Made by a program: the position numbers and the translations under genes. A model generated the notes under the pieces. The model had not been told where the DNA came from. It did no database searches and saw nothing but the letters and a program-made list of their open reading frames with translations. DNA of 64,000 bases from Peribacillus frigoritolerans (lineage in GTDB: Bacteria; Bacillota; Bacilli; Bacillales; Bacillaceae), in the NCBI RefSeq assembly GCF_004358755.1, contig NZ_SMZY01000003.1:558001-622000 (forward strand), in the 5' to 3' direction. Positions within the stretch are counted from its first letter, which is position 1; each line of letters begins with the position of its first letter. Below, piece by piece: positions 53,350 through 61,521 of this stretch.

Positions 53350-53442
53350 CTTTTACTTGCCGATACTGGTTAAATACTTTCCGGAATGCCTTTCTTACTT
53401 GCGGGTATTCCGGATTTACTTTCTTTTTTCCAGCTGTCTCCT
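53350..53442 (-). repeat. 21-bp phased repeat element, locus 5, inside the nuo operon
   Basis: TAC anchors at 53354, 53375, 53396 and 53417, exactly 21 bp apart; GTCTCCT starts 19 bp after the last (53436-53442). On the minus strand the AGGAGA end overlaps the nuoH stop codon. The frame after it is CTG GAA AAA AGA AAG TAA, the start of the same peptide cut short. Confidence 0.7.
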
Positions 53443-54445
53443 ATTTAAAGAAAATCTCCTTCACAATCGCCGTGATAAAAATGTTCGCGAGTGCGACCGG
53501 AAGCAGCACTTTCCATCCGAATTCCATCAGCTGATCGGCGCGGATCCGCGGGAATGTGACGCGGAACCAGATGAGGATGAAGATCACTACACTGAATTTG
53601 AGACCGAACCAGATTGCGCCTGGGATAAAGTCAAGAAACGCAACCGGATGCCATCCGCCTAAAAAGAGAACGGTTGTTAAGGATGCCATCGCGAAGAAGT
53701 ACACATATTCCGAAAGCATGAAGAATGCCCAGCGGAAGCCGGAGTACTCGACATGATAACCGGCAACGAGCTCTGACTCTGCTTCAGGCAAGTCAAACGG
53801 TGTTCTGTTCAGCTCTGCCACCGAGGCAATGAGGAAAATGAGAAATCCAATCGGTTGAAGAAAGATAAACCAGACGTCCTCTTGAGCATCTACTATCGTA
53901 TTTAAATTCAGGCTTCCTGATAACAGGACAACCCCGATCACCGACATAACAAGCGGAATCTCATAGGAAATCATTTGAGCTGCAGCACGCATACCGCCAA
54001 GCAGCGAGTATTTGTTATTTGAAGCCCAGCCTCCTGTTACAATGCCTATCGTTGTTAAGCCTGATATGGCAATGTAGAACAGCAGACCGACTCCAAGATC
54101 AGCAAACTGAAAGGCATCAGTAAACGGAATCGTTGATAGTACGATGAATGCCGGAGCAAAGGCGATGACAGGAGCGAGAATAAACAGCGGCCTGTCAGCA
54201 AGCTTCGGAATCGTGTCTTCTTTTATCAGAAGCTTTAAAACGTCTGCCACCGTCTGCAGCAGCCCCCATCTGCCCCCAACCTGGTTGGGGCCGATGCGCC
54301 CCTGCATGAAACCCATGACCTTGCGCTCTGCCAGGATGCCATATGTGACGAAGCCGAGGACGACGAACAGGAATGCTGTTGCAAGCCCAAAGAAGATCGC
54401 AAAGTTGCCTATGCCCGGCGATGATTGAAGCAGGCCCTCCACCAT
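53441..54445 (-). CDS. nuoH: NADH-quinone oxidoreductase subunit H
   Basis: The 334-residue, eight-helix subunit forms part of the quinone chamber: KVMGFMQGRIGPNQVGGRWG, LNRTPFDLPEAESELVAGYH and YSGFRWAFFMLSEYVYFFAM. It overlaps nuoD by one base (TAATG). Confidence 0.95.
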   Translation of the reverse strand: MVEGLLQSSPGIGNFAIFFGLATAFLFVVLGFVTYGILAERKVMGFMQGRIGPNQVGGRWGLLQTVADVLKLLIKEDTIPKLADRPLFILAPVIAFAPAFIVLSTIPFTDAFQFADLGVGLLFYIAISGLTTIGIVTGGWASNNKYSLLGGMRAAAQMISYEIPLVMSVIGVVLLSGSLNLNTIVDAQEDVWFIFLQPIGFLIFLIASVAELNRTPFDLPEAESELVAGYHVEYSGFRWAFFMLSEYVYFFAMASLTTVLFLGGWHPVAFLDFIPGAIWFGLKFSVVIFILIWFRVTFPRIRADQLMEFGWKVLLPVALANIFITAIVKEIFFK

Positions 54446-55545
54446 TAGCCGTCCACCTCCCCAAGTACGATGTCAATGGCACCGAGAATGGTAATGAGAT
54501 TTGACATGTTTTCTCCTTCCAAAAGCTTTGGCAGGATCTGCAGATTGTAAAAGGACGGACGCCTGAATTTCAGACGGTACGGCTCTTTTTTTCCTTCACT
54601 TGCAATATAGCAGCCGATTTCACCGCGCGGAGATTCAATCCGAACATACGCCTCTCCTTTAGGTGCTTTAATGATTTTCGGCACTTTTGCGATGATCGGT
54701 CCATCAGCCGGGAATTGTTCTACTGCCTGCTCTAAGATTTTCAAGGATTCCTCGATTTCTTCCATTCGGCATTCGTAGCGGGCAAAGGCATCCCCCTTTG
54801 TCCGGACAGGCACGTCAAAATCAAACCGGTCGTAAATCGAGTAGGGTTCATCCTTTCGAAGATCCCATTTCACGCCTGTGCAGCGCAGATTTGCCCCGCT
54901 TAAGGAGTAAGCAAGCGCCTCTTCTTTCGTGTAGATGCCTACTCCTTTTACACGGTTTAAAAAGATTTCATTTCCGGACACGAGATCATGATAGCCTTTC
55001 AGCTGTTCTCTCATATAAGGGATGAATTCGGCTACCTTTTGGGTCCAGCCCTCCGGCGCATCCCATTTCACGCCGCCGACCCTCATATAATTGAAAGTCA
55101 GCCTCGCGCCCGAAAGCTCCGTCAGCAAATTGATAATCATTTCCCGCTCGCGGAAAGCATATAAAAATGGACTGACTGCCCCAATATCAAGCAAATAGGT
55201 GCCCCACCAGACAAGGTGGCTTGCGACTCGTCCAAGCTCCATCGCAATCACCCTTAAATACTCTCCCCGCTCCGGCACCTGAATGCCTGTCATCGTTTCC
55301 ACTGCATGACAGATGACATAATTGTTCGTCATCGCAGACAGATAATCCATGCGGTCTGTATAAGGAATGATTTGTGTGTATTGCAGGTTTTCCGCAAGCT
55401 TTTCGGTGCCTCTATGTAAATAGCCGATAACCGGTGTAGCTTCTTTAATGATTTCTCCGTCAATCTTGATCACAAGCCGGAACACGCCATGTGTACTCGG
55501 GTGCTGCGGTCCGACATTCAGGAGCATTTCTTCTGTCCGTATCAA
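54445..55545 (-). CDS. nuoD: NADH-quinone oxidoreductase subunit D
   Basis: The 366-residue 49-kDa-type subunit lines the quinone site: NVGPQHPSTHGVFRLVIKID with the quinone-binding His, and the C-terminal IVLGEVDG in place of GSIDIVMGEVDR (ends in Gly). GGAGGTGTAG precedes the ATG, within the end of nuoC. Confidence 0.95.
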   Translation of the reverse strand: MIRTEEMLLNVGPQHPSTHGVFRLVIKIDGEIIKEATPVIGYLHRGTEKLAENLQYTQIIPYTDRMDYLSAMTNNYVICHAVETMTGIQVPERGEYLRVIAMELGRVASHLVWWGTYLLDIGAVSPFLYAFREREMIINLLTELSGARLTFNYMRVGGVKWDAPEGWTQKVAEFIPYMREQLKGYHDLVSGNEIFLNRVKGVGIYTKEEALAYSLSGANLRCTGVKWDLRKDEPYSIYDRFDFDVPVRTKGDAFARYECRMEEIEESLKILEQAVEQFPADGPIIAKVPKIIKAPKGEAYVRIESPRGEIGCYIASEGKKEPYRLKFRRPSFYNLQILPKLLEGENMSNLITILGAIDIVLGEVDG

Positions 55546-55548
55546 AAG

Positions 55549-56874
55549 CTACACCTCCACATCATAGGGTTCATAATCTTTGCGAAGAGGATGGCCGACC
55601 CAGTCATCCGGCATCATAATTCTCGTTAAATTCGGGTGGCCGGAAAAGTGAATGCCAAGCAAATCAAATGCTTCGCGCTCAGGCCAGTCCGCGCCTTTCC
55701 AAAGCGGCTCAAGGGAATCAATTTCAGGCTTGTCGCGGTCAAGCTTTACTTTCAGGACAACTGTATGGCGGTGGACATAGGAAAAAAGATAAACGTACAT
55801 TTCCATATGCGTTTGAAAATCGGTGCCATGAAGTTCAGAAACGTAATCAAATGCCAATTCTTCATGTTCTTTCAGAAGCTTGGCAATGGCAAGATAGGAT
55901 TCTCTTTTTGCAACAAGTGTCGGGACATCTTTGGACAGCCTATTAATATAGTATTCTTCCAAAACGTCTTTACCGAGCTGCTCCCCGATCACTTTTACAT
56001 ACTTATTTAAAATGGGCTCATTAGGTGAAGGTTCTTCTTGTTGAGGCTGCTCATCTGGAGTAAGTTTTTTTGCTTTAGCTGCGGCAGCGGCTTTTGCTTT
56101 TGCAGCTGCGATGGCCTTTGCCTTCTCTTTAGCCAATTCATCATCGGAAAGATTTTCACGGGAAGCTTTTGCTTTTGCGGCGGCTGCCGCTTTTGCTTTG
56201 GCAACAGCGTCTGCTTTTTGCTTGGCTAAATCATCTGCAGGTGCACCTTCTGTTTTTGCTTTTTGCTTTGCGAGAGCTGCGGCCTTTGCTTTTGCTGCTG
56301 CCACTGCTTTTTGTTTCGCAAGGGCGAGGTCATCTGTAGATTCGTTTTCGGCCCCTTCTGCTTGTTTAGCTTTCTGTTTTGCGAGGGCTGCTGCTTTCGC
56401 TTTTGCTGCTGCCACTGCTTTTTGTTTCGCAAGGGCGAGATCGTCTGCTGATTCGTTTCCGGCCCCCTCTGCTTGCTTGGCTTTCTGTTTTGCGAGGGCT
56501 GCGGCTTTTGCTTTTGCGGCGGCTGCCGCTTTCTGTTTCGCGAGAGCTGCCTCATCAGCCGGTTCCGCTGTTTCCTTGGCCTTTTGCTTTGCCAGTGCAG
56601 CGGCTTTCGCTTTTGCTGCAGCTGCCGCTTTTTGCTTCGCAAGGCTTGCGTCATCGATTGTTTCATTCGCTTTCGCTTCCTGTGCTTTTTGTTTCGCTAA
56701 TGCCGCTGCCTTTGCCTTTGCAGCAGCTGCCGCCTTTTGTTTTGCAAGATCGCCGCTGTCTGAAGGCAGGTTTTCTTGCTTAGCCTGCTTTTCAGCGAGC
56801 TTTTTCAGAGCTGCTTCCTTCGCTTTTTGAGCGGCTTCCCGCTTCAGCTGCTGGAGGTCTTTCTCATCGCTCAT
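55549..56874 (-). CDS. nuoC: NADH-quinone oxidoreductase subunit C with long Lys/Ala-repeat extension
   Basis: Two parts are visible. Residues about 285-441 are a complete NuoC (30-kDa subunit) domain with [20 protein letters not shown] and [13 protein letters not shown]. Residues about 1-280 are an extension of repeats based on [16 protein letters not shown], about 30 residues per unit with short acidic spacers, predicted to be helical and very basic. Usual NuoC is about 150-200 residues, so the extension almost doubles or triples it. The repeats are also near-identical in DNA, prone to copy-number change. The start overlaps nuoB by 11 bp; GGGAGTG lies about 12 bp upstream. Confidence 0.92.
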   Translation of the reverse strand: MSDEKDLQQLKREAAQKAKEAALKKLAEKQAKQENLPSDSGDLAKQKAAAAAKAKAAALAKQKAQEAKANETIDDASLAKQKAAAAAKAKAAALAKQKAKETAEPADEAALAKQKAAAAAKAKAAALAKQKAKQAEGAGNESADDLALAKQKAVAAAKAKAAALAKQKAKQAEGAENESTDDLALAKQKAVAAAKAKAAALAKQKAKTEGAPADDLAKQKADAVAKAKAAAAAKAKASRENLSDDELAKEKAKAIAAAKAKAAAAAKAKKLTPDEQPQQEEPSPNEPILNKYVKVIGEQLGKDVLEEYYINRLSKDVPTLVAKRESYLAIAKLLKEHEELAFDYVSELHGTDFQTHMEMYVYLFSYVHRHTVVLKVKLDRDKPEIDSLEPLWKGADWPEREAFDLLGIHFSGHPNLTRIMMPDDWVGHPLRKDYEPYDVEV

Positions 56875-57385
56875 GGATTATTTCACTCCCTGTTTTCGCC
56901 TCATAACGGATTTTTTCTTTCAGCTTGTTAATTCCGTAGATGAGGGCAGCAGGATTAGGAGGACAGCCCGGGATGTACACATCAACCGGCACGATCTGGT
57001 CGACTCCTTTTACAACGGCGTATGATTTAATATAGGGACCGCCAGCTGTTGCGCAAGAGCCCATGGCAATCACCCATTTAGGTTCAGGCATTTGATCATA
57101 GAGACGCTTTAGGACCGGAGCCATTTTTTTCGTCACAGTCCCCGAAACGATCATGACATCGGACTGGCGCGGTGATGTCCGGAAAAAAGATCCGAATCGG
57201 TCCAGGTCATAGTGGGACGAGCCGACACCCATCATTTCGATTGCACAGCAGGCAAGTCCGAACGTGAGCGGCCAGAGGGAATTGCTTCTCGCCCATCCCT
57301 TCAGCTCTTCAAGCGTTGTTAAAAAGACGCTGCGCTTCAGTTCTTCCATTTCATCATGTGGAATATTCGTTACATTTAAGTCCAT
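56864..57385 (-). CDS. nuoB: NADH-quinone oxidoreductase subunit B
   Basis: The ~173-residue PSST-type subunit carries the N2 4Fe-4S cluster next to quinone: [21 protein letters not shown] and [14 protein letters not shown] supply the cysteines. The frame begins seven codons further upstream inside nuoA, but GAAGGTG is well placed for ATG at 57385 (MDLNVTNIP). Confidence 0.94.
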   Translation of the reverse strand: MDLNVTNIPHDEMEELKRSVFLTTLEELKGWARSNSLWPLTFGLACCAIEMMGVGSSHYDLDRFGSFFRTSPRQSDVMIVSGTVTKKMAPVLKRLYDQMPEPKWVIAMGSCATAGGPYIKSYAVVKGVDQIVPVDVYIPGCPPNPAALIYGINKLKEKIRYEAKTGSEIIHER

Positions 57386-57750
57386 TTCAGCACCTTCTTC
57401 TTCCATGCGTAGACTAGCCCGATCACGAGCATGATGACAAAAATGAGCATCTCAATGAGGGCAAACACGCCTAACTTCTCATATGCGACTGCCCATGGAT
57501 ATAAAAACACCGTTTCTACGTCAAAAATAACAAACATGAGGCCAAACATATAATAGCGGACATTAAACTGCACGCGTGAATCATGGTATGGATCAATTCC
57601 GCTTTCGTATGTGGTTGCTTTAGCTTCGCTTGGTGCACTGGGCCTCAAAATCCGGCCGATTCCAAGCGCAACAACAGGAAGCAAAATGCCAAGGAGCAGG
57701 AAAACAACAACGATTAAGTAATTATTCAAATATACGTTTAGTGATTCCAT
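57376..57750 (-). CDS. nuoA: NADH-quinone oxidoreductase subunit A
   Basis: The 124-residue, three-helix subunit keeps the loop motif [20 protein letters not shown] and the Asp/Glu helix [20 protein letters not shown]. It is the first gene of the operon. A GGGGGAAATGG-type ribosome site precedes the ATG, and two TATAAT boxes lie about 60-85 bp upstream. Confidence 0.95.
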   Translation of the reverse strand: MESLNVYLNNYLIVVVFLLLGILLPVVALGIGRILRPSAPSEAKATTYESGIDPYHDSRVQFNVRYYMFGLMFVIFDVETVFLYPWAVAYEKLGVFALIEMLIFVIMLVIGLVYAWKKKVLKWT

Positions 57751-57848
57751 CCATTTCCCCCGTTATGTTAAAAATAGTAGAACTTTCAAAATATTATAAA
57801 TGTAACCGCTAACATTATAACATCATTATCCAATTTGTGTATAGATAA

Positions 57849-57967
57849 CGAAATGCTGAACCGACTGGTTAGCCCCGACAGGCAGATAAGAATTCACCGG
57901 AAAAGTCCGGTTTTGACTTTTTCGGGGAATTTGTTCTGACCGAGGGGCTAGGAGGTGAAGCTGGACA
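57849..57967. repeat. ~119-bp hairpin element, copy F
   Basis: Outer stem AGCCCC with GGGGCT. The inner hairpin is changed on both sides relative to the others: AAAAGTC with GACTTTTT, flanked by CCGG and CGGG. The rest of the 57751-58119 gap holds only the nuoA promoter region. Confidence 0.75.
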
Positions 57968-58119
57968 CCACGAAAATGCAGGACCGCTCTTTCTGCACCA
58001 GAATTGAACACCAGTACTTTTTCCAAATTCCACCTCCCTTGTAGCTTTAATGTAAGCTGCTCTATTAAAGTCTTCAGGATGATATACTTGCTAATGAACA
58101 AACGACGAGAGGTGACAGA

Positions 58120-58611
58120 ATGCTAGAATCTTATAATCATCAAATTGAAACAGATTATGGCAGGAATTTGCCTGTCTTTGAAAATGAAGAATTGGCCAAA
58201 GTGTATTACTATGAACAACGGAAAGAGAACTTGTCTCTTTTAGAAGATATATATGCAGAACTCGGCTTAACATTAAACTATTCTTTAAAAAGTTTAATCC
58301 AGCTGGAAGAAGTGTACTTTTCATTTTTTCAGGAAAATAAGTTCCGTGACTTTCAGCTGTCCATTGCGGACTTGGAAGAATGCATGAGCATTTATTTTGG
58401 TGAAGTCGTCACGATTCACTTAGATGGGGCTTCCTGGATGGTCAAAGAGTATTCGTTTACTGAAGGCGCCTACGTGATGGGACTGCAGTGCGGACGTTCA
58501 ACGACTTATTTTTCGAACCTGTTTGAAGATCATTACATGACTGCGAAGGATGCATCTGAACAGAAGATTTACAATTTGTATAAGCGTTATGAGAAAAAAA
58601 GTAAAAAATGA
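58120..58611 (+). CDS. 163-residue conserved-looking protein, unknown
   Basis: A soluble protein with a helical N-terminal half (YYEQRKENLSLLEDIYAELG) and a mixed second half including SIADLEECMSIYFGEVVTIH and LQCGRSTTYFSNLFEDHYMT. GAGAGGTGACAG precedes the ATG, and a strong terminator follows, so it is a complete single-gene unit. I do not recognise a family; the acidic, aromatic-rich composition is reminiscent of SUKH-like or YfmB-like small proteins, without a defining motif. Confidence 0.65.
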   Translation: MLESYNHQIETDYGRNLPVFENEELAKVYYYEQRKENLSLLEDIYAELGLTLNYSLKSLIQLEEVYFSFFQENKFRDFQLSIADLEECMSIYFGEVVTIHLDGASWMVKEYSFTEGAYVMGLQCGRSTTYFSNLFEDHYMTAKDASEQKIYNLYKRYEKKSKK

Positions 58612-58613
58612 TG

Positions 58614-58652
58614 GAAAAGCAGCTGGAGAGTTCTCCAGCTGTTTTCTTTTTA
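58614..58652. terminator. bidirectional terminator between convergent genes
   Basis: CAGCTGGAGA and TCTCCAGCTG form a perfect stem with flanking A and T runs (AAAAG before, TTTTC after). Confidence 0.85.
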
Positions 58653-59636
58653 TAATTGAATTGTAACTCTCCGCTTTTCCACATTCGACTGAATCGCCGC
58701 TTCATTCACTGCCGTCAGCAGCAAAGCATCTTCATTCGAAATATATGGTGTTTTGCCAGACTGGATGGCGTCTGCCCATTGCTCCATTGGAATTGGCAGC
58801 TCTTCTGGAAGCTGCTCGATCACATGTGTGCCTTCGCCATTTCTGAGTTCCACTTTTCCATCCTGAATCAGCAGACAGCCTTCGGTTCCGTACAATTCAA
58901 GATAAAACGGACTTCCATGTGAAACGAATGAGGTTTCGAGCACTCCAGTTACGCCGTTCTCATAAGAAACGAGGACAGAAGCCTGATCTTCGACTTCCTT
59001 TGAATAAACGTAATCAAAATGAGCGGATACTTCTTTAGGTTTTCCTGCAAGACGGTTAAGCAAGTAAATCGGATGTGCGCCTAAATCGATAAGAGCGCCT
59101 CCGCCGCATTGTTCGGCATTGTAAAAGTGCGCCGGCAGCCATCCTTCAGGGTTTTCCGCAGAAGGGACTGAACCGTTATGAGCAACACGGCATCTTGCCA
59201 TTTTGAGTTCTCCGATTTTCCCCTCTTTCAGTGCTTGTTCAGCATAAAGGTAATAATCCGTGCTCAGTCTTGGCATCGAGACGACAAGGGTCACTCCCGC
59301 TTTCTGGACAGCTTCAAAGATCTCTTTGCAATCCGCTGCTGTTAATGCCAGTACTTTTTCTGTGAAAACGTGTTTTCCATGCTGTGCTGCTTTTATGATG
59401 ACATCCTTGTGCATGTTAGTCGGTGTATCCACTACCACCCCTTCAATGGCAGGATTGCTCAGAACTTTCTCAAGCTCAGGCTCAAATGGAACATTCAGTT
59501 CATTGGCCCATTGCTGCCCTCTTTCTTTGTCTTCATCCCATACTTGCGTAATGTTCAACTTAGAACTGTTATGTATATCTCTTTCATAATCAACGGCATG
59601 AACGTGCCATTTGCTTAACATTGCAACTGAAATCAT
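58650..59636 (-). CDS. Gfo/Idh/MocA-family oxidoreductase
   Basis: The ~328-residue NAD(P)-dependent dehydrogenase has the family catalytic motif in VFTEKVLALT (EK-x usual EKP) and the C-domain GGALIDLGAHPIYLLNRLAG. The N-terminal glycine-rich loop is atypical (AMLSKWHVHAVDYERDI), so cofactor use may differ. Family members oxidise sugars or inositol. The frame opens ten codons upstream, but GGGAGGG is 6 bp before ATG at 59636. Substrate unknown. Confidence 0.85.
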   Translation of the reverse strand: MISVAMLSKWHVHAVDYERDIHNSSKLNITQVWDEDKERGQQWANELNVPFEPELEKVLSNPAIEGVVVDTPTNMHKDVIIKAAQHGKHVFTEKVLALTAADCKEIFEAVQKAGVTLVVSMPRLSTDYYLYAEQALKEGKIGELKMARCRVAHNGSVPSAENPEGWLPAHFYNAEQCGGGALIDLGAHPIYLLNRLAGKPKEVSAHFDYVYSKEVEDQASVLVSYENGVTGVLETSFVSHGSPFYLELYGTEGCLLIQDGKVELRNGEGTHVIEQLPEELPIPMEQWADAIQSGKTPYISNEDALLLTAVNEAAIQSNVEKRRVTIQL

Positions 59637-59790
59637 TTTGTTCCCTCCCGGAAGTTTTTCACACATATAGTAATTTCCTTTTCGAACACCTGATTTCCTT
59701 TTCTATTTTTGGAGAAAATTTTAATTAGAGAGGTTTTTTCTTTGGATAAAAGAGGGAATATGCTTGTTATCATCCTAAGGAGGAAAAAGA

Positions 59791-60990
59791 ATGAAGCTGC
59801 ATAACGGTTCTCTATACTGGCCTAAAACGGTTAATGACATTCAGGCATACCCTGAACTTCATGATACAATCACATGCGATGTCCTCATCGTTGGAGGCGG
59901 CATGTCAGGTGCTTTGTGCGCCCATACCCTTTCAAAATATGATTTAAATACAATAGTAGTCGAAAAAAGGACCGTCGGCAGCGGCAGTTCAAGTGCCAAT
60001 ACGGGGTTGCTGCAGTTTTCAAATGACATGATGCTGCATGAATTCATCAAAAGAATGGGCGAAGAGCAAGCGGTCCGTTTTTATAAAATGTGCTTAAAAG
60101 CGGTAGATGAGCTCGAACTTGCAGCTAAAAGCCTGCCCAAGGAAGTCGATTTCATCAGAAGAAAAAGCTTGTACTATGCAAGCACCTCCGGCGACAAATC
60201 AAAACTGAAAAAAGAGTTTAAAGCTCTATCTAAGCACGGTTTTCCTGCAGAGTTTTTGAAAAAAGATGAAATCAAAGAGCGATTCGGATTTGAAAAGCCG
60301 GCTGCTCTTTTGACAGATGGCGATGCTGAAGTAAATCCATATAAATTCATTCAAGCTTTAATGGAAGACGCTCATCACAAGGGTGTGCGTATTTTTGAGA
60401 ACACCGAAATTGAAGAGACGGACAGAGATGATGAATACGTCTATTTTCAATCCCCGCATGGGAGAATTGCCGCTAAGAAAGTCATTTATTCGACCGGCTA
60501 TGAGACCATTCCTTTTGCGAAAAAACTGGGTGCAGAAGTGAACCGAACATATGCGATTGTGACAACGCCAGTGAAGTTTCTTGATCATTGGGAAGACCGG
60601 AGCCTGATTTGGGAAACGAAACGTCCCTATTTCTATATGAGAACAACGGTTGACGGCAGAATTGTAGCCGGAGGCCTGGATGAAGAAAAAATGGAAGCTC
60701 CAAGCAGCGAGGATATCATCCGCGAATGCGGTCAGCGGCTCTTGGATAAAATCAAAGAGCATTATCCGAGCTATGAAATGGAAGTGGATTCCGTATGGGG
60801 CGCAAGCTTTGGCGAATCAGACGACGGACTGCCTTTCATCGGAAAGCATCCAAAGAAAGACAACGTCTATTACTGTCTTGGCTTTGGCGGAAATGGAACC
60901 GTCTATTCCATGCTTGGCGCTGAAATCTTGAAGGATCTGATTCTTTATGACTCTCACCCTGATGCGGAGATTGTTAAGTTGGACAGATAA
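59791..60990 (+). CDS. FAD-dependent D-amino-acid/glycine oxidase-family oxidoreductase
   Basis: The 399-residue DAO-fold protein has the dinucleotide loop VLIVGGGMSGALCAHTLSKY, the second strand VVEKRTVGSGSSSANTGLLQ and the C-terminal GASFGESDDGLPFIGKHP, then GFGGNGTVYSMLGAEIL. It probably oxidises an amine or amino acid with oxygen or quinone. AAGGAGGAAAAAG precedes the ATG. Single gene; substrate unknown. Confidence 0.88.
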   Translation: MKLHNGSLYWPKTVNDIQAYPELHDTITCDVLIVGGGMSGALCAHTLSKYDLNTIVVEKRTVGSGSSSANTGLLQFSNDMMLHEFIKRMGEEQAVRFYKMCLKAVDELELAAKSLPKEVDFIRRKSLYYASTSGDKSKLKKEFKALSKHGFPAEFLKKDEIKERFGFEKPAALLTDGDAEVNPYKFIQALMEDAHHKGVRIFENTEIEETDRDDEYVYFQSPHGRIAAKKVIYSTGYETIPFAKKLGAEVNRTYAIVTTPVKFLDHWEDRSLIWETKRPYFYMRTTVDGRIVAGGLDEEKMEAPSSEDIIRECGQRLLDKIKEHYPSYEMEVDSVWGASFGESDDGLPFIGKHPKKDNVYYCLGFGGNGTVYSMLGAEILKDLILYDSHPDAEIVKLDR

Positions 60991-61097
60991 TGGGAGCACT
61001 CGCATTAGTGCTGCCATTTTTAACGGTTCAACTCATAAAAAGTGGCGTCACTTGCCTTAGTGCTGCCACTTTTGGCGGAGCAAGGTCGCCAAAAAAG

Positions 61098-61131
61098 AGC
61101 TGTTAAATTTATTAACAGCTCCTTTTTTCAT
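61098..61131 (+). terminator. intrinsic terminator after the FAD oxidoreductase gene
   Basis: GAGCTGTTAA and TTAACAGCTC pair around ATTTA, followed by CTTTTTT. Before it, CATTAGTGCTGCCATTTTT and CCTTAGTGCTGCCACTTTT (about 61003 and 61053) form a short direct repeat. Confidence 0.8.
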
Positions 61132-61138
61132 GCAAAAA

Positions 61139-61168
61139 AAACAGCACCGCCATCAGGCAATGCTGTTC
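61139..61168 (-). terminator. intrinsic terminator of the small anchored protein gene
   Basis: On the minus strand AACAGCA and TGCTGTT pair and are followed by TTTTTTTTG. Confidence 0.65.
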
Positions 61169-61171
61169 TAT

Positions 61172-61444
61172 TTATTTCTTCTTTTCATCATAGTATTGAA
61201 CGGGATACATGGAGCCTTCTGAGACCATGTTATTATCATCAATATCTTGAGGATCTGGATGACCCGCTTTGTCAACCGGGAATGAATCAATGTTTTTGCG
61301 CGCAAAATATGGAATCTTGTTCTTGGCGCTATTCACGAATCCTGTTACCTTTTGACGGTTAGACTTATCCTTTAATAGATAGGATGTCACTCCGACTCCG
61401 ACTGTTGATAAGGCAATACCTGAAATTAATGTTTTCTGTCTCAT
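61172..61444 (-). CDS. 90-residue N-terminally anchored protein, unknown
   Basis: The N terminus has one membrane helix (LISGIALSTVGVGVTSYLL), followed by a basic then acidic tail (KDKSNRQKVTGFVNSAKNKI, later GHPDPQDIDDNNMVSEGSMY). The layout resembles YtxH-like small stress proteins, without enough similarity for a name. GAAAGGAG precedes the ATG. Monocistronic, with its own terminator. Confidence 0.65.
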   Translation of the reverse strand: MRQKTLISGIALSTVGVGVTSYLLKDKSNRQKVTGFVNSAKNKIPYFARKNIDSFPVDKAGHPDPQDIDDNNMVSEGSMYPVQYYDEKKK

Positions 61445-61521
61445 ACAAGTTGCTCCTTTCGTCTGGCAATTTGTTGCTTACTTTTAATTACCCGCTCTCA
61501 TCATACACAAAACATAAAATT

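Noticed and set aside
56111-56830. 239-codon plus-strand frame opposite nuoC
   Set aside because: It is the complement of the nuoC Lys/Ala repeats (gives Ala/Phe-rich nonsense) and has no ribosome site.
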